Assembly: GCA_015163815.1 (NCBI GenBank)
Contig: JAAOIJ010000127.1
Coordinates: 1 to 44,280, forward strand
DNA length: 44,280 nucleotides
Source of the DNA: Endozoicomonadaceae bacterium
GTDB lineage: Bacteria > Pseudomonadota > Gammaproteobacteria > Pseudomonadales > Endozoicomonadaceae
Direction of reading: 5' to 3'
Below are positions 36,366-44,280 of this stretch, in pieces. How positions within the stretch are numbered: the stretch's first letter is position 1; each line of letters begins with the position of its first letter. A program made the position numbers and the translations under genes. Below the pieces are notes generated by a model. It made no database searches, had not been told where the DNA came from, and saw only the letters and a list, made by a program, of their open reading frames with translations.

Positions 36366-36848
36366 TCCAAGGTGCAGTGCAACAGTAAATCATTTTCTAT
36401 AGCAAAAAAAGCAGTCAAATGCTCATCATTCGTATCACTTTTTGATATGTTTTTTTACAAAAAGTTAACAGTCGCAAAGAAAATGAAGTAAAAGACTGTA
36501 TTATCAAGTGCTTAAGAAAGATACCGCTTAAATATAGACAAGCAATTACTTTTGATAATGGAAAAGAATTTTCTCAGCATGAAGTCTTATCTAAAGCATT
36601 GAAAATAAAATGTTATTTTGCTACACCTTATGCTTCTTTGGAAAGAGGTTTAAATGAGCATACCAATGGATTATCTCGCCAATATATGCCAAAGAAAACA
36701 GAGTTTATAGGCATAGAAGATGATGAGATTTTAGCGATTCAAAAAGCACTCAATAATAGACCTAGAAAAGTGTTAAACTATCGAACACCTAACGAAGTTA
36801 TGCGATGAATAGAAAAACCTTTAAGTATTGCACTTCATGGCTGAATAG
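36366..36848 (+). mobile_element. IS30-family remnant with large internal deletion (copy 3)
   Basis: A degenerate left end (GTGCAGTGCAACAGTAA near 36372) and the non-coding leader are joined at about 36450 to the last third of the transposase. The N-terminal two-thirds are gone. The right end is at TTGCACTTCATGGCTGAATA. It sits between the effector-like pseudogene and nadC. Confidence 0.8.
36452..36843 (+). pseudogene. IS30-family transposase C-terminal fragment
   Basis: The fragment reads VNSRKENEVKDCIIKCLRKI, then FDNGKEFSQHE, then GLSRQYMPKKTEFIGIEDDE and RPRKVLNYRTPNEVMR. A TGA at 36806-36808 (in place of GGC in the sister copies) ends it early, 11 codons before the normal end. It is non-functional. 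Confidence 0.85.
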
Positions 36849-36861
36849 CGGTTATAAAAAA

Positions 36862-36893
36862 TGCATTACTGTTGCACTTCGAACTTTAGAAGG
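36862..36893 (-). repeat. Solo IS30 left end in reverse orientation
   Basis: The reverse complement reads CTTCTAAAGTTCGAAGTGC followed by AACAGTAATGC, closely matching the left ends at 12712 and 34202. With the solo end at 34202 it brackets the effector-like pseudogene in inverted orientation. Confidence 0.7.
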
Positions 36894-36941
36894 AAAAATA
36901 AAAAACAAGATATTACATGATGTTCAAATTGAAAGCACGCC

Positions 36942-37811
36942 CTATTTTTTTATTATTTGTAATGAAAAATCAATTGCTTGACAGTTTTTTGTTAAGCTTC
37001 CTAATGAAATAAAATCAACACCTGTTTCTGCAACCTCAACTAAGTTATGGATATCAATGTTCCCAGATACTTCTAATAACGCTTGCTTGGATGTCATCAA
37101 TACAGCTTGGCATAAGTCTATTATGCGAAAATTATCAAGTAAAATTCTAGTTGTTCTATAATTTAATGCTTCTTTTAATTCTTGTAAAGATTCTACTTCG
37201 ACCACAATCTCTTGATTTTTTCTTTTGTTATTTGCTTTTTCAATTGCTTGTCGAAGACCTCCACAAGCTTGAATATGATTTTCTTTAATCAGAAAAGCAT
37301 CATATAATCCAAAACGATGATTATAACAGCCGCCTTGGCGCACTGCGTATTTTTGTTCAGAACGCAGACCTGGTAATGTTTTTCGAGTATCTAATAGTTT
37401 AACCTGTGTATGAGAAATGCGTTGTGAAAAATAACGACAACGTGTTGTAATGCCAGACATGAATTGTAAAAAATTGAGCGCGCATCGCTCTGCAGAGAGT
37501 ATTGACCTTGTGAACCCTGTCAATACACATAAAGTTTGATTTTTCTCAATCATATCTCCTTCTTTTATGAGCCAGGTGATGTTGATTTTCGGATCTAATA
37601 ATTTAAATATGGCATTAAACCAAGGAATCCCAGAAATAAAGGCTTGTTCTCTACTGATTAAATGTGCAGTTGCTTTCTGATAGGCAGGAATAAGGGCTGC
37701 TGTGATATCACCTGAACCAATATCTTCTTTCAAAGCATACGCAATATTTTTTTGCATGATCGCTTGTAGTGAAGTATGCCGATTTTCAGATGCAATGGCT
37801 TTTTTATACAT
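36942..37811 (-). CDS. nadC: Nicotinate-nucleotide pyrophosphorylase (carboxylating)
   Basis: This enzyme turns quinolinate and PRPP into nicotinate mononucleotide in de novo NAD synthesis. Landmarks are ALKEDIGSGDITAALIP near the N-terminus, ERCALNFLQFMSGITT, LLDTRKTLPGLRSEQKYAVR, and the C-terminal EVSGNIDIHNLVEVAETGVD with FISLGSLT. Its 289 residues match the family. Its start overlaps the end of panE by eight bases. An IS30 end lies about 50 bases downstream. Confidence 0.96.
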   Translation of the reverse strand: MYKKAIASENRHTSLQAIMQKNIAYALKEDIGSGDITAALIPAYQKATAHLISREQAFISGIPWFNAIFKLLDPKINITWLIKEGDMIEKNQTLCVLTGFTRSILSAERCALNFLQFMSGITTRCRYFSQRISHTQVKLLDTRKTLPGLRSEQKYAVRQGGCYNHRFGLYDAFLIKENHIQACGGLRQAIEKANNKRKNQEIVVEVESLQELKEALNYRTTRILLDNFRIIDLCQAVLMTSKQALLEVSGNIDIHNLVEVAETGVDFISLGSLTKNCQAIDFSLQIIKK

Positions 37812-38724
37812 CAGAAAACATTCCTATATGTTTGAGATCTCTAATTAATTGTTCATTTTGAGGTAGTTTCAGATTCTGTTGCTGCGCAGTACGCACTAAT
37901 AATCCATTAATCCAGGGTAATTCTGTTAATCGGTTGCGTCGAATATCTTGTAAGGTAGAAGAGATATTGTGAGATGTGTATTGAATGGTTTCATGTATGC
38001 TGGTTTTCATTGTCTTTTCAGGGATCATGTTTTGTGTTTTGAGTAAAAGATCAATCTCTAATGCGAGTTGTTCTATTTCATCTATTCGGCTCTTGTTTTT
38101 TAATAAGTCACCATTTTCACATTGATATTTAACAGATAATCCATTAATAATGGCATTTACGCCTAATTTTTGCCATAGATGAAGCCAAATATTAGAACAG
38201 AATGTAACTTGTAAGCCGAATTGTTTAGGAAAACTGAAAGCATCCTGTGTGTGATAGCTATAAGGGCCAATCCAAGTTCGATTAACACCCGTATGCTGAA
38301 CTGCTAAAGGAGCATTTAAAATTGCGCCTTCAAATAAGCAACCTAACCATAAATTAACTGTGGGCAATAAAGTGGCCACATGATGTCCAACCAGTCCATT
38401 CATTAAGACTAATACGGTTGCTTTTGGAGCGATAGCATATTGAATTTGTTTAATAGCACGTGTTAAATCATAAGCTTTTAGAGCAATAATTAAAAATTGA
38501 ATCGGTTTATCAATCTGATTGGATGCTAGCGTTTGAACTGATGTGACTTGTTGATATCCATCATGATAGCGATGTAATGATAAAGATTGATGCTGAGAGC
38601 CGTTCGTTGTCATGGGTCGTGAGAGTAAAGTGCAGCTGATATCTGGTATGCTAGATAAATAAGCAGCCCATAAACAGCCAATAGCACCAGAGCCTAAAAT
38701 TGTCCAATGTTTTGGATATGCCAT
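37804..38724 (-). CDS. panE: 2-dehydropantoate 2-reductase (ketopantoate reductase)
   Basis: This NADPH enzyme makes pantoate for coenzyme A synthesis. I start it at ATG 38724 (MAYPKHWTILGSGAIGCLWA), which has AGAGG upstream. The open frame extends 34 codons further but that part is unlike the family. GSGAIG is the nucleotide-binding loop. Also seen are FLIIALKAYDL, VLVLMNGLVGH and the C-terminal helical-domain segment WQKLGVNAIINGLS with the catalytic Lys. Its 306 residues match the family (E. coli 303). Confidence 0.9.
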   Translation of the reverse strand: MAYPKHWTILGSGAIGCLWAAYLSSIPDISCTLLSRPMTTNGSQHQSLSLHRYHDGYQQVTSVQTLASNQIDKPIQFLIIALKAYDLTRAIKQIQYAIAPKATVLVLMNGLVGHHVATLLPTVNLWLGCLFEGAILNAPLAVQHTGVNRTWIGPYSYHTQDAFSFPKQFGLQVTFCSNIWLHLWQKLGVNAIINGLSVKYQCENGDLLKNKSRIDEIEQLALEIDLLLKTQNMIPEKTMKTSIHETIQYTSHNISSTLQDIRRNRLTELPWINGLLVRTAQQQNLKLPQNEQLIRDLKHIGMFSDV

Positions 38725-39028
38725 GAAAACCTCTGAAATGTCATGTATAGCAATCAAAAAATATGATGAAACAGTATTGATATGCCATGAGGTCTCTATT
38801 TTATTCAATATATCACTATCCAGCAAGATATAGATTCTGCTTTAAGGCATATGTTTGTTTTTTATTATTCTAATATGAAGAGATATTGTGAGTCTGCTAG
38901 AGATTTTTATGAAGACTCAATGCATCTAGGATATGATGTTTTGGACATTATCTTGATTGCAAGTTATGAATTTAGCGGACGGGATCATAAGATGCATGGA
39001 TGTCGTGCGAATATTATTTTTATGATCT

Positions 39029-39054
39029 AATTAAGCCTCATAAGAGGCTTAATT
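39029..39054 (-). terminator. Hairpin after pilA
   Basis: A perfect 11-base stem (AATTAAGCCTC at 39029-39039, GAGGCTTAATT at 39044-39054) with loop ATAA lies 14 bases after the pilA stop. There is no good T run, but pilin mRNA often ends in such a stable hairpin. Confidence 0.65.
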
Positions 39055-39068
39055 GAACTATAAGAGAT

Positions 39069-39515
39069 TTATCTACAAGAGGCAGGGACATATCTTGCTT
39101 GTAATGAAGAACCGCTAGGAATGAGGCATTCCCAGCTAATTTGCCCGTCACCAGCTCTTGGTGTGAGCGTCAAATTTCCATTATCAATGACTTTTTGATT
39201 ATAAGTAATGGTCAAAACACCATCGGGGCCAACGGTAAGATTTTTGACTGCATTACCTTCAATATCGCTAGATAAGCCAGCCATCGCATTTGAAACAGGA
39301 AAAACACCTTCTGAAGAATAATATTCCGCAATCGCTATTTTGGCGTTACTGGCTAAATTTAAGCCTTCAGTGACATGCGCTCTTTTTGTATAATCTTGAT
39401 AAGCTGGTAAAGCAATTGCGACTAAAATACCCATGATAGCTACAACAATCATTAATTCAATTAAAGTAAAACCTTTTACTTTTTTAATCAATTGATATAA
39501 TTTGATCTGTTTCAT
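39069..39515 (-). CDS. pilA: Type IV major pilin PilA
   Basis: The leader ends at GFTLIELMIVVAIMGILVAI, the type IVa prepilin cleavage and N-methylation site with the conserved Glu5 (FTLIE). The globular domain has IAEYYSSEGVFP and a C-terminal disulfide loop (Cys in ISWECL and in PASCR). Its 148 residues are standard. AAAGGAT lies nine bases before the ATG. It is divergent from pilB, and a stable hairpin follows its stop. Confidence 0.95.
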   Translation of the reverse strand: MKQIKLYQLIKKVKGFTLIELMIVVAIMGILVAIALPAYQDYTKRAHVTEGLNLASNAKIAIAEYYSSEGVFPVSNAMAGLSSDIEGNAVKNLTVGPDGVLTITYNQKVIDNGNLTLTPRAGDGQISWECLIPSGSSLQARYVPASCR

Positions 39516-39963
39516 TGCTAGTTATCCTTTAACTTGAATGTTGATTAATCTGCTATCGAGGTTGTGACATTATTTTATTAAAATAGATTCGTGTCATATT
39601 TTTTATTGTATCATTAGATTATAATTCATACATCTTATAGATATGTGAGTCATAGTATGCCTTATATTCTTACTATATATAACCTCATTATAAAATAAAG
39701 AACCTCTATAAAACAATATCATTGGTTGTTAAAATATGCAACAATATCAATATATTTTGATGCAAAATGTATTCTGTGTATTTGAAAAAATATGATTTTT
39801 TTTGAACATGACTTTTGTCATATGACTTCGCAGTCCATGCAATCAATATTGTAATTGTATAATTTAAATTATATATTTGAAATAACAGAACACCTAAATC
39901 ATACTAATATAGAGATCATATGATATCTTAGAGGATGAATTCAGATGACTTGTTTGACATTTA
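39516..39963. other. Divergent pilA-pilB regulatory region
   Basis: These 448 bases hold no gene. A direct repeat of AACCTC followed by a TATAAAA-like run occurs at 39681 and 39701. I could not find a convincing sigma-54 site (GG-N10-GC) for pilA, although such a site is common in other bacteria. An ATG at 39945 follows GAGGATG closely but opens only 14 codons, so the pilB start at 39964 may lie in a leader-like context. Confidence 0.5.
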
Positions 39964-41688
39964 ATGACGATGCTATCCATTATGAATAATGTAAAAATAA
40001 CTGGCTTAGCCAAATGTTTAGTTGATGCGCAGTTAATTAGCAAACAAGATATTGCCGAGCATGTTGAAAAAGCACATCTAAGTCATATGCCGCTGATTTC
40101 ATATTTAATTCAGAATAATATTCATCTTGGACCCAATGCTATTCGAGTGTACGGAGATTTTTTTGATTTACCTGTTTTGAACTTAGATGCTATGAATTTA
40201 TCGTATATTCCCAAGCATTTGATTCCACAAGATGTGTTGCGAGAAAATCACTTTATTCCACTATACAAGAATGGTAAAACCTTATTTATTGGGATGGCAG
40301 ATCCTAATAATCAGAGCGCTTTAGAATTAGTGCATTTTAGTACTAACTTAGTTGTACATCCGATTTTAATTGAAAATCATAAATTAAAACCCACAATTGA
40401 TGATTTATTTAATGATGTTTTAGATGATTTGCAAAGCTTAGAAGATGATGGATCATTAGATAATTTAGAAATTGAAATTATTGATGATGATGAGTCAGAT
40501 AATAATGAAAATACTGATGATGCGCCAGTCGTTAAATTTGTGCATAAAATGTTATTGAGTGCAATTCAAATGGGCGCCTCTGATTTACATTTTGAGCCGT
40601 ATGAGAAATTTTACCGTATTCGATTTCGTATTGACGGTATTTTAAAAGAGATTATGCGGCCTGCTATTGTATTAAATCGACGTATTTCTTCTAGATTAAA
40701 AATTATGGCAAATTTAGATATTTCTGAACGAAGAAATCCTCAAGATGGCCGTATTAAAATGAAAATTTCTAAAAATAAATCAATTGATTTTCGAATAAAT
40801 ACATTACCCACTTTATGGGGAGAAAAAATTGTTATTCGTATTTTAGATTCTTCTGCCGTTAAACTAAGTATAGATGCTTTGGGTTATTCACCTGAACAGC
40901 ATGCGTTATATAAAAAGTATTTAAATCAATCACAAGGGATGATTTTAGTTACAGGTCCTACAGGTTCCGGTAAAACAATTTCACTTTACACGGGTCTGCA
41001 TTATTTAAATACGAAAACGCGTAATATTTTATCTGTAGAAGATCCAGTTGAAATTTATTTAGAAGGAATTAATCAAGTCCATGTCAATCTAAAGCAAGGA
41101 TTAGATTTTCCAAAAACACTGAGAGCTTTTCTTCGCCAAGATCCAGATGTGATTATGATTGGTGAAATTCGTGATTTAGAAACAGCTACTATTGCGATTA
41201 AAGCTGCACAAACAGGCCATACTGTATTATCTACAGTCCATACTAATAGTGCGGCTGAAACGTTAACACGTTTAATTAGCATGGGTGTGCCAGCTTTTAA
41301 TTTAGCGACTTCTTTAAATTTAATTATCGCCCAGCGTTTAGCTCGAAAATTATGTGAATATTGTAAAAAAAGACAAAAAATACCGGTTTCTGAGCTAATA
41401 AAACAAGGGTTTACGGAAGAGCAGGCAAGCGCTACATTAAATTTATTTACTGCTCATTTGACAGGTTGTAAACAGTGTGTTAATGGTTATAAAGGTCGAT
41501 TAGGTATTTTTGAAGTCATTCCGGTTATCCCTTCTATTCAGACTTTAATGATGTCTAATGGTAATTCGATAGAATTGAATGACTTAATGCGCAAAGAAGG
41601 CTACCCTTCTTTGCGGCAATCAGGATTGAAAAAAGTATTATCTGGTATCACAAGTTTAGAAGAAATTAATCGCGTGACGACTAATTAA
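39964..41688 (+). CDS. pilB: Type IV pilus extension ATPase PilB
   Basis: This hexameric ATPase powers pilus assembly. It has an N-terminal MshEN-type domain (about 10-150), a linker with an acidic stretch (about 155-185), then the ATPase core: Walker A GPTGSGKT, the Asp-box region VEDPVEIYLEGINQVHVN, Walker B DPDVIMIGEIRD, and the His box TGHTVLSTVHTNSA. A tetracysteine zinc site is clear (CEYC and CKQC). Its 574 residues are typical. The start is uncertain: ATG 39964 has no nearby ribosome site, and the Met at 39982 is another option. The stop codon overlaps that of folB. No pilC or pilD follows. Confidence 0.95.
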   Translation: MTMLSIMNNVKITGLAKCLVDAQLISKQDIAEHVEKAHLSHMPLISYLIQNNIHLGPNAIRVYGDFFDLPVLNLDAMNLSYIPKHLIPQDVLRENHFIPLYKNGKTLFIGMADPNNQSALELVHFSTNLVVHPILIENHKLKPTIDDLFNDVLDDLQSLEDDGSLDNLEIEIIDDDESDNNENTDDAPVVKFVHKMLLSAIQMGASDLHFEPYEKFYRIRFRIDGILKEIMRPAIVLNRRISSRLKIMANLDISERRNPQDGRIKMKISKNKSIDFRINTLPTLWGEKIVIRILDSSAVKLSIDALGYSPEQHALYKKYLNQSQGMILVTGPTGSGKTISLYTGLHYLNTKTRNILSVEDPVEIYLEGINQVHVNLKQGLDFPKTLRAFLRQDPDVIMIGEIRDLETATIAIKAAQTGHTVLSTVHTNSAAETLTRLISMGVPAFNLATSLNLIIAQRLARKLCEYCKKRQKIPVSELIKQGFTEEQASATLNLFTAHLTGCKQCVNGYKGRLGIFEVIPVIPSIQTLMMSNGNSIELNDLMRKEGYPSLRQSGLKKVLSGITSLEEINRVTTN

Positions 41689-42074
41689 GCGAGTTTTTTC
41701 ATGCAATCGCGCGTTCGATAACATCGAATAGAGGCAAGACTATTTGGTAATGCTTGAGGTTTTTTAATGTGTAATAAAGCACTTTGAATGGGCCATGTTG
41801 AAAATAAATAGACAAATAAAGTGTAGGCTAAATGTTCAAGTAGTTGGCTTTGATTGGCTTGGCAGCACTGTATCATGCCTTCTGAAATCGTTTTATAATC
41901 TAAAGTATCCATCAGCGCATCTGATTTCATGGCTTGATTAAAGGATGTTTGGAGTGAAGCTGTGATGATTAAAGGTTGTGGTGCTAAACGTTCTTCTTCA
42001 TTCACACCAATAATGGTATTGATTTGTAAATTTTCTAATATCACCGAATCTGCAGATATCTCATGATGATTCAT
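41685..42074 (-). CDS. folB: Dihydroneopterin aldolase
   Basis: This folate-pathway enzyme converts dihydroneopterin to hydroxymethyl-dihydropterin. It has the pattern ILENLQINTIIGVNEEER near the N-terminus, LDYKTISEGMIQ, LLEHLAYTLFVYLF with the active-site Glu, and IKKPQALPNSLASI. Its 129 residues are slightly longer than E. coli FolB (122). The stop shares four bases with the convergent pilB stop. It starts 11 bases after tsaD on the same strand. Confidence 0.92.
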   Translation of the reverse strand: MNHHEISADSVILENLQINTIIGVNEEERLAPQPLIITASLQTSFNQAMKSDALMDTLDYKTISEGMIQCCQANQSQLLEHLAYTLFVYLFSTWPIQSALLHIKKPQALPNSLASIRCYRTRDCMKKLA

Positions 42075-42085
42075 TTTATGGTACC

Positions 42086-43108
42086 TCAGGTTAGTTTATT
42101 TAAAGGCCAACGAGATAAAGGTTCACAATCGATACTGTTGTCATATTGCTTTCGCGCTAATCGACAATATCCAGCATAAGCAATCATTGCTCCATTATCG
42201 GTGCAGAATTCATGTTTTGGGCAATAAAGTTGACCTTTTTCTTGTTGTAATAAATGATTTAATTTTTTTCGTAATCGTTTGTTAGCCCCGACACCACCTG
42301 CTAATACGAGTTGTTTTAATCCAGTTTGTTGCAGTGCTCTTTTTGTTTTAATGGTTAACGTATCAGTGACCGCTTCTTCAAAAGCTAAAGCGATATCAGC
42401 TCTGGTTTGTTCATTTTGGCGTTGATGAGGTAATAAGTCATATACTGTATTTTGAACATATGTTTTAAGCCCACTAAAACTCATATCTAAACCAGGTCGG
42501 TCGATCATCGGACGAGGGAATATAAATTGCTTGAAGCGTCCTGTTTTTGCAAGCTGTTCAATCTGCGGACCACCTGGGTAAGGCAATGATAATAAAGAGG
42601 AAATTTTATCAAAAGCTTCACCAGCTGCATCATCTAAAGATTCTCCTAATATATGATAGTGGCCTAATTTTTTGACATGAACGAGTTGAGTATGTCCTCC
42701 TGATACGAGTAAAGCAATAAAAGGAAAAGTAGGTTTATTGTCTTCCAGCATCGGGGCTAATAAATGACCTTCCATATGATGAATTCCGATACTGGGGATT
42801 TGTAAACCATAGGCTAAAGCTTTCGCAAAAGAAGAACCGACGAGTAAAGAGCCAATTAAGCCTGGACCACGAGTATAAGCAATGCCGTCGAGGTGCTTTA
42901 AGGTCAGTTTTGATTCTTCTAATGTCGATTGAATCAGGGGTGATAAATGTTTGATATGATCACGAGATGCTAATTCAGGTACGACGCCACCATATTGCTG
43001 ATGTAAGTCAATTTGGCTGTGTAATTGGTGCGCTAATAAACCATGTTGAGGATGATATATTGCAATACCGGTCTCATCGCATGAAGTTTCTATACCTAAA
43101 ATATTCAA
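42086..43108 (-). CDS. tsaD: tRNA threonylcarbamoyladenosine synthase subunit TsaD
   Basis: This subunit transfers threonylcarbamoyl to A37 of ANN-decoding tRNAs. Landmarks are ILGIETSCDETGIAIY at the N-terminus, YTRGPGLIGSLLVGSSFAKA, the metal-binding HHMEGH, LLVSGGHTQLV, VLAGGVGANKRLRK and FCTDNGAMIAYAG. Its 340 residues match the family. The usual neighbour rpsU on the divergent side is not found here. Confidence 0.97.
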   Translation of the reverse strand: MNILGIETSCDETGIAIYHPQHGLLAHQLHSQIDLHQQYGGVVPELASRDHIKHLSPLIQSTLEESKLTLKHLDGIAYTRGPGLIGSLLVGSSFAKALAYGLQIPSIGIHHMEGHLLAPMLEDNKPTFPFIALLVSGGHTQLVHVKKLGHYHILGESLDDAAGEAFDKISSLLSLPYPGGPQIEQLAKTGRFKQFIFPRPMIDRPGLDMSFSGLKTYVQNTVYDLLPHQRQNEQTRADIALAFEEAVTDTLTIKTKRALQQTGLKQLVLAGGVGANKRLRKKLNHLLQQEKGQLYCPKHEFCTDNGAMIAYAGYCRLARKQYDNSIDCEPLSRWPLNKLT

Positions 43109-43609
43109 TTATGTAACCAGACTGATGGGTAATTCAAGTGTTTTGATCAAAAAATACAAGCTGCATAAGACTATCCAGAATGATGAAAAAAGTCAATGAG
43201 TGATTGCATAGAATATAGAGAAAAAATCCATGAGTCAACATAAAGCTATTCTGTCTTGAAAAAACAATGAATCAAGTCAAGATCAATGATAGCGTGGTCA
43301 CTTGATGGTGATTGAGTATGAAGATGAGTCTAGCGAAAAGCTGATGATGAAACAGGTAGACAGTGTGAGAGCCTTTTTTCAAAAATGAGCACTTAATCTA
43401 AAATAGGATAAAGCACGCTTTATTATTCTGACACAATCTAGGACGTATTATTATTGTGAATGAATGTAAATGATATCATATGCGATATCAATCATTTACT
43501 TCAATTGATTACCTCATTGATAAGATCGAGTAGTCATGCTTCAATATAGCTCTGTCAAATTAAGAGGAGGTAAATTGATATCGAATATTGTTCCAAGGAA
43601 AATCTGCAT
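43109..43609. other. Gene-free stretch upstream of tsaD
   Basis: I see no gene in these 501 bases on either strand: frames are short and broken. A short palindrome (ATAAAGCACGCTTTAT) lies near 43410. This is consistent with decayed DNA between tsaD and the mobile element at the right edge. Confidence 0.5.
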
Positions 43610-43876
43610 CTATAGATTATATCCTATGGCTGATATGATATTGGTATCATTTCCCCAGACATAATTTGCCTGTTTTTGCATGATGGTGTGTATTTTATGC
43701 CAAAGCATTGCAAGTTTAAAGCCTGTGCTAATATTGCAGTATATTTTTTTATTGTTTGTAGACCATACTGCTAAACTCAATGATAACCACTTGCTGATAC
43801 GCGCTATTTCATTTGGAGCACACGCAAAGAGAAAGCCAAAAAATATAAAAACACCTATCCATTGTATTTGATTCAC
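43610..43876 (-). pseudogene. Short frame, possibly an acyltransferase N-terminal remnant
   Basis: This 88-codon frame starts with GTG and has a hydrophobic N-terminus (IGVFIFFGFLFACAP). The stretch PNEIARISKWLSLSLAVWST followed by NNKKIYCNISTGF faintly recalls the start of LpxL/HtrB-type lipid A acyltransferases (LGxLLGxLL then RRxIxxxNLxxCFP). There is no good ribosome site and the catalytic part would be missing. It may be a remnant or chance; confidence is low. Confidence 0.2.
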
Positions 43877-44181
43877 TTGATAAGAGGCCTATTGCTTTGT
43901 ATAAAAAATGATTTATTTTTGATGGTTAAACGCATTAACTAGATCATGATATATATTCAAATATCGTAGTAGTCACTTCTTTTACAATCTATTAGCATCA
44001 TAAAATATACATCTATTCGATATATTGTTTTCAAATCAAGCAAATATTTTATCAAAGATTTGGATAAATAGTCGATCCTGAAAAAGTAATAAATATTATA
44101 TAATTCAATGAATTATATGTTAATTTGTGGTATAATATTTTCCAGTTATTGGTTGTTGCTGATATAAAACCTGGGAAAAAA
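43877..44181 (+). other. Leader of the right-edge transposase with promoter-like site
   Basis: There is no gene in these 305 bases. A perfect palindrome ATATAATTC-AAT-GAATTATAT lies at 44098-44118, and an extended -10 (TGGTATAAT, TATAAT at 44131-44136) lies 45 bases before the transposase ATG. Confidence 0.45.
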
Positions 44182-44280
44182 ATGAAAGAAAAAGACACAC
44201 AGACACGACAAACAAATTTATTTCAAAATAAATTGAGCAATCTACTTGATCTCGATCATGAACTCATTAAATTATCTGAA
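44182..44280 (+). CDS. IS5-like transposase, N-terminus (3' partial)
   Basis: An open frame from ATG 44182 reaches the window edge (33 codons). The sequence DTQTRQTNLFQNKLSNLLDL followed by DHELIKLSE fits the N-terminus of IS5-family transposases, which commonly have a QxxLFxxxLxxxIDxxHxLxKLA pattern. The catalytic part lies beyond the window. The promoter-like site and palindrome are just upstream. Confidence 0.65.
   Translation, partial: MKEKDTQTRQTNLFQNKLSNLLDLDHELIKLSE

Noticed and set aside
39540..39620. Sigma-54 promoter for pilA
   Set aside because: No GG-N10-GC pattern with the right flanks was found on the minus strand in this interval.
41685..41688. Overlapping stop codons of pilB and folB as an unusual feature
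   Set aside because: Convergent genes sharing TTAA are common in compact AT-rich genomes.
1..44280. tRNA, rRNA or known riboswitch genes
   Set aside because: I looked in the gaps for cloverleaf-like arms and known switch cores and found none I could support by eye.

Overview
This is a strongly AT-rich chromosomal window whose housekeeping genes look gammaproteobacterial. The mrcA / pilMNOPQ-aroK-aroB cluster, the two-domain QueF, RppH, ZapG, class 2 PyrD and the accB-accC pair all have the expected form and mostly the expected order. A Ysc-type type III secretion (T3SS) segment, a decayed effector-like gene, many insertion-sequence remnants and broken genes point to a host-associated, possibly intracellular bacterium with a genome in decay. 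I cannot name the genus.

Layout. (1) Bases 1-7652: a one-directional T3SS cluster in the order translocator chaperone (its 5' end lies outside the window), sctE, sctB, sctW, tyeA, sycN, sctI, sctJ, sctK, sctL. (2) 7672-10226: pyrD, zapG and trxB. (3) 10227-13460: an accessory patch with a 341-aa membrane protein of unknown function, a short tandem repeat, a decayed gene ending in basic clusters, and an IS30-family remnant touching the 3' end of tkt. (4) 13493-16128: tkt and rppH, then a 139-bp MITE-like element. (5) 16537-22391: a SufS-SufE fusion, aroQ, accB, accC, prmA, queF. (6) 22391-24751: a terminator, a second IS30 remnant, an old-yellow-enzyme oxidoreductase and an OmpA-domain protein. 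(7) 24851-34090: aroB, aroK, pilQ, pilP, pilO, pilN and pilM on the minus strand, divergent from mrcA. (8) 34091-36893: a second accessory patch with a solo IS30 end, the second MITE copy, a 566-codon effector-like gene split by one in-frame stop, a third IS30 remnant and a reversed IS30 end. (9) 36942-43108: nadC, panE, pilA, pilB, folB, tsaD. (10) 43109-44280: about 1 kb of apparently decayed sequence, then the start of an IS5-like transposase that runs off the window.

How it fits together. The T3SS part supplies the translocon (SctE, SctB and their chaperone), the gatekeeper (SctW, TyeA, SycN), the inner rod (SctI), the inner ring (SctJ) and the sorting-platform parts SctK and SctL. The export gate, ATPase, needle and outer secretin are not here. 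The type IVa pilus is represented by the alignment complex and secretin (PilM-PilQ), the major pilin and the extension ATPase, without pilC or pilD. The two patches with orphan proteins both carry remnants of the same IS30 element, which suggests they are insertion hot spots where effector-like cargo was gained and is now decaying. The strongest novelty candidates are the interrupted effector-like gene (Myc-type nuclear-localisation-like motif plus a DxD motif), the two-copy MITE with clear target duplications, and the SufS-SufE fusion.
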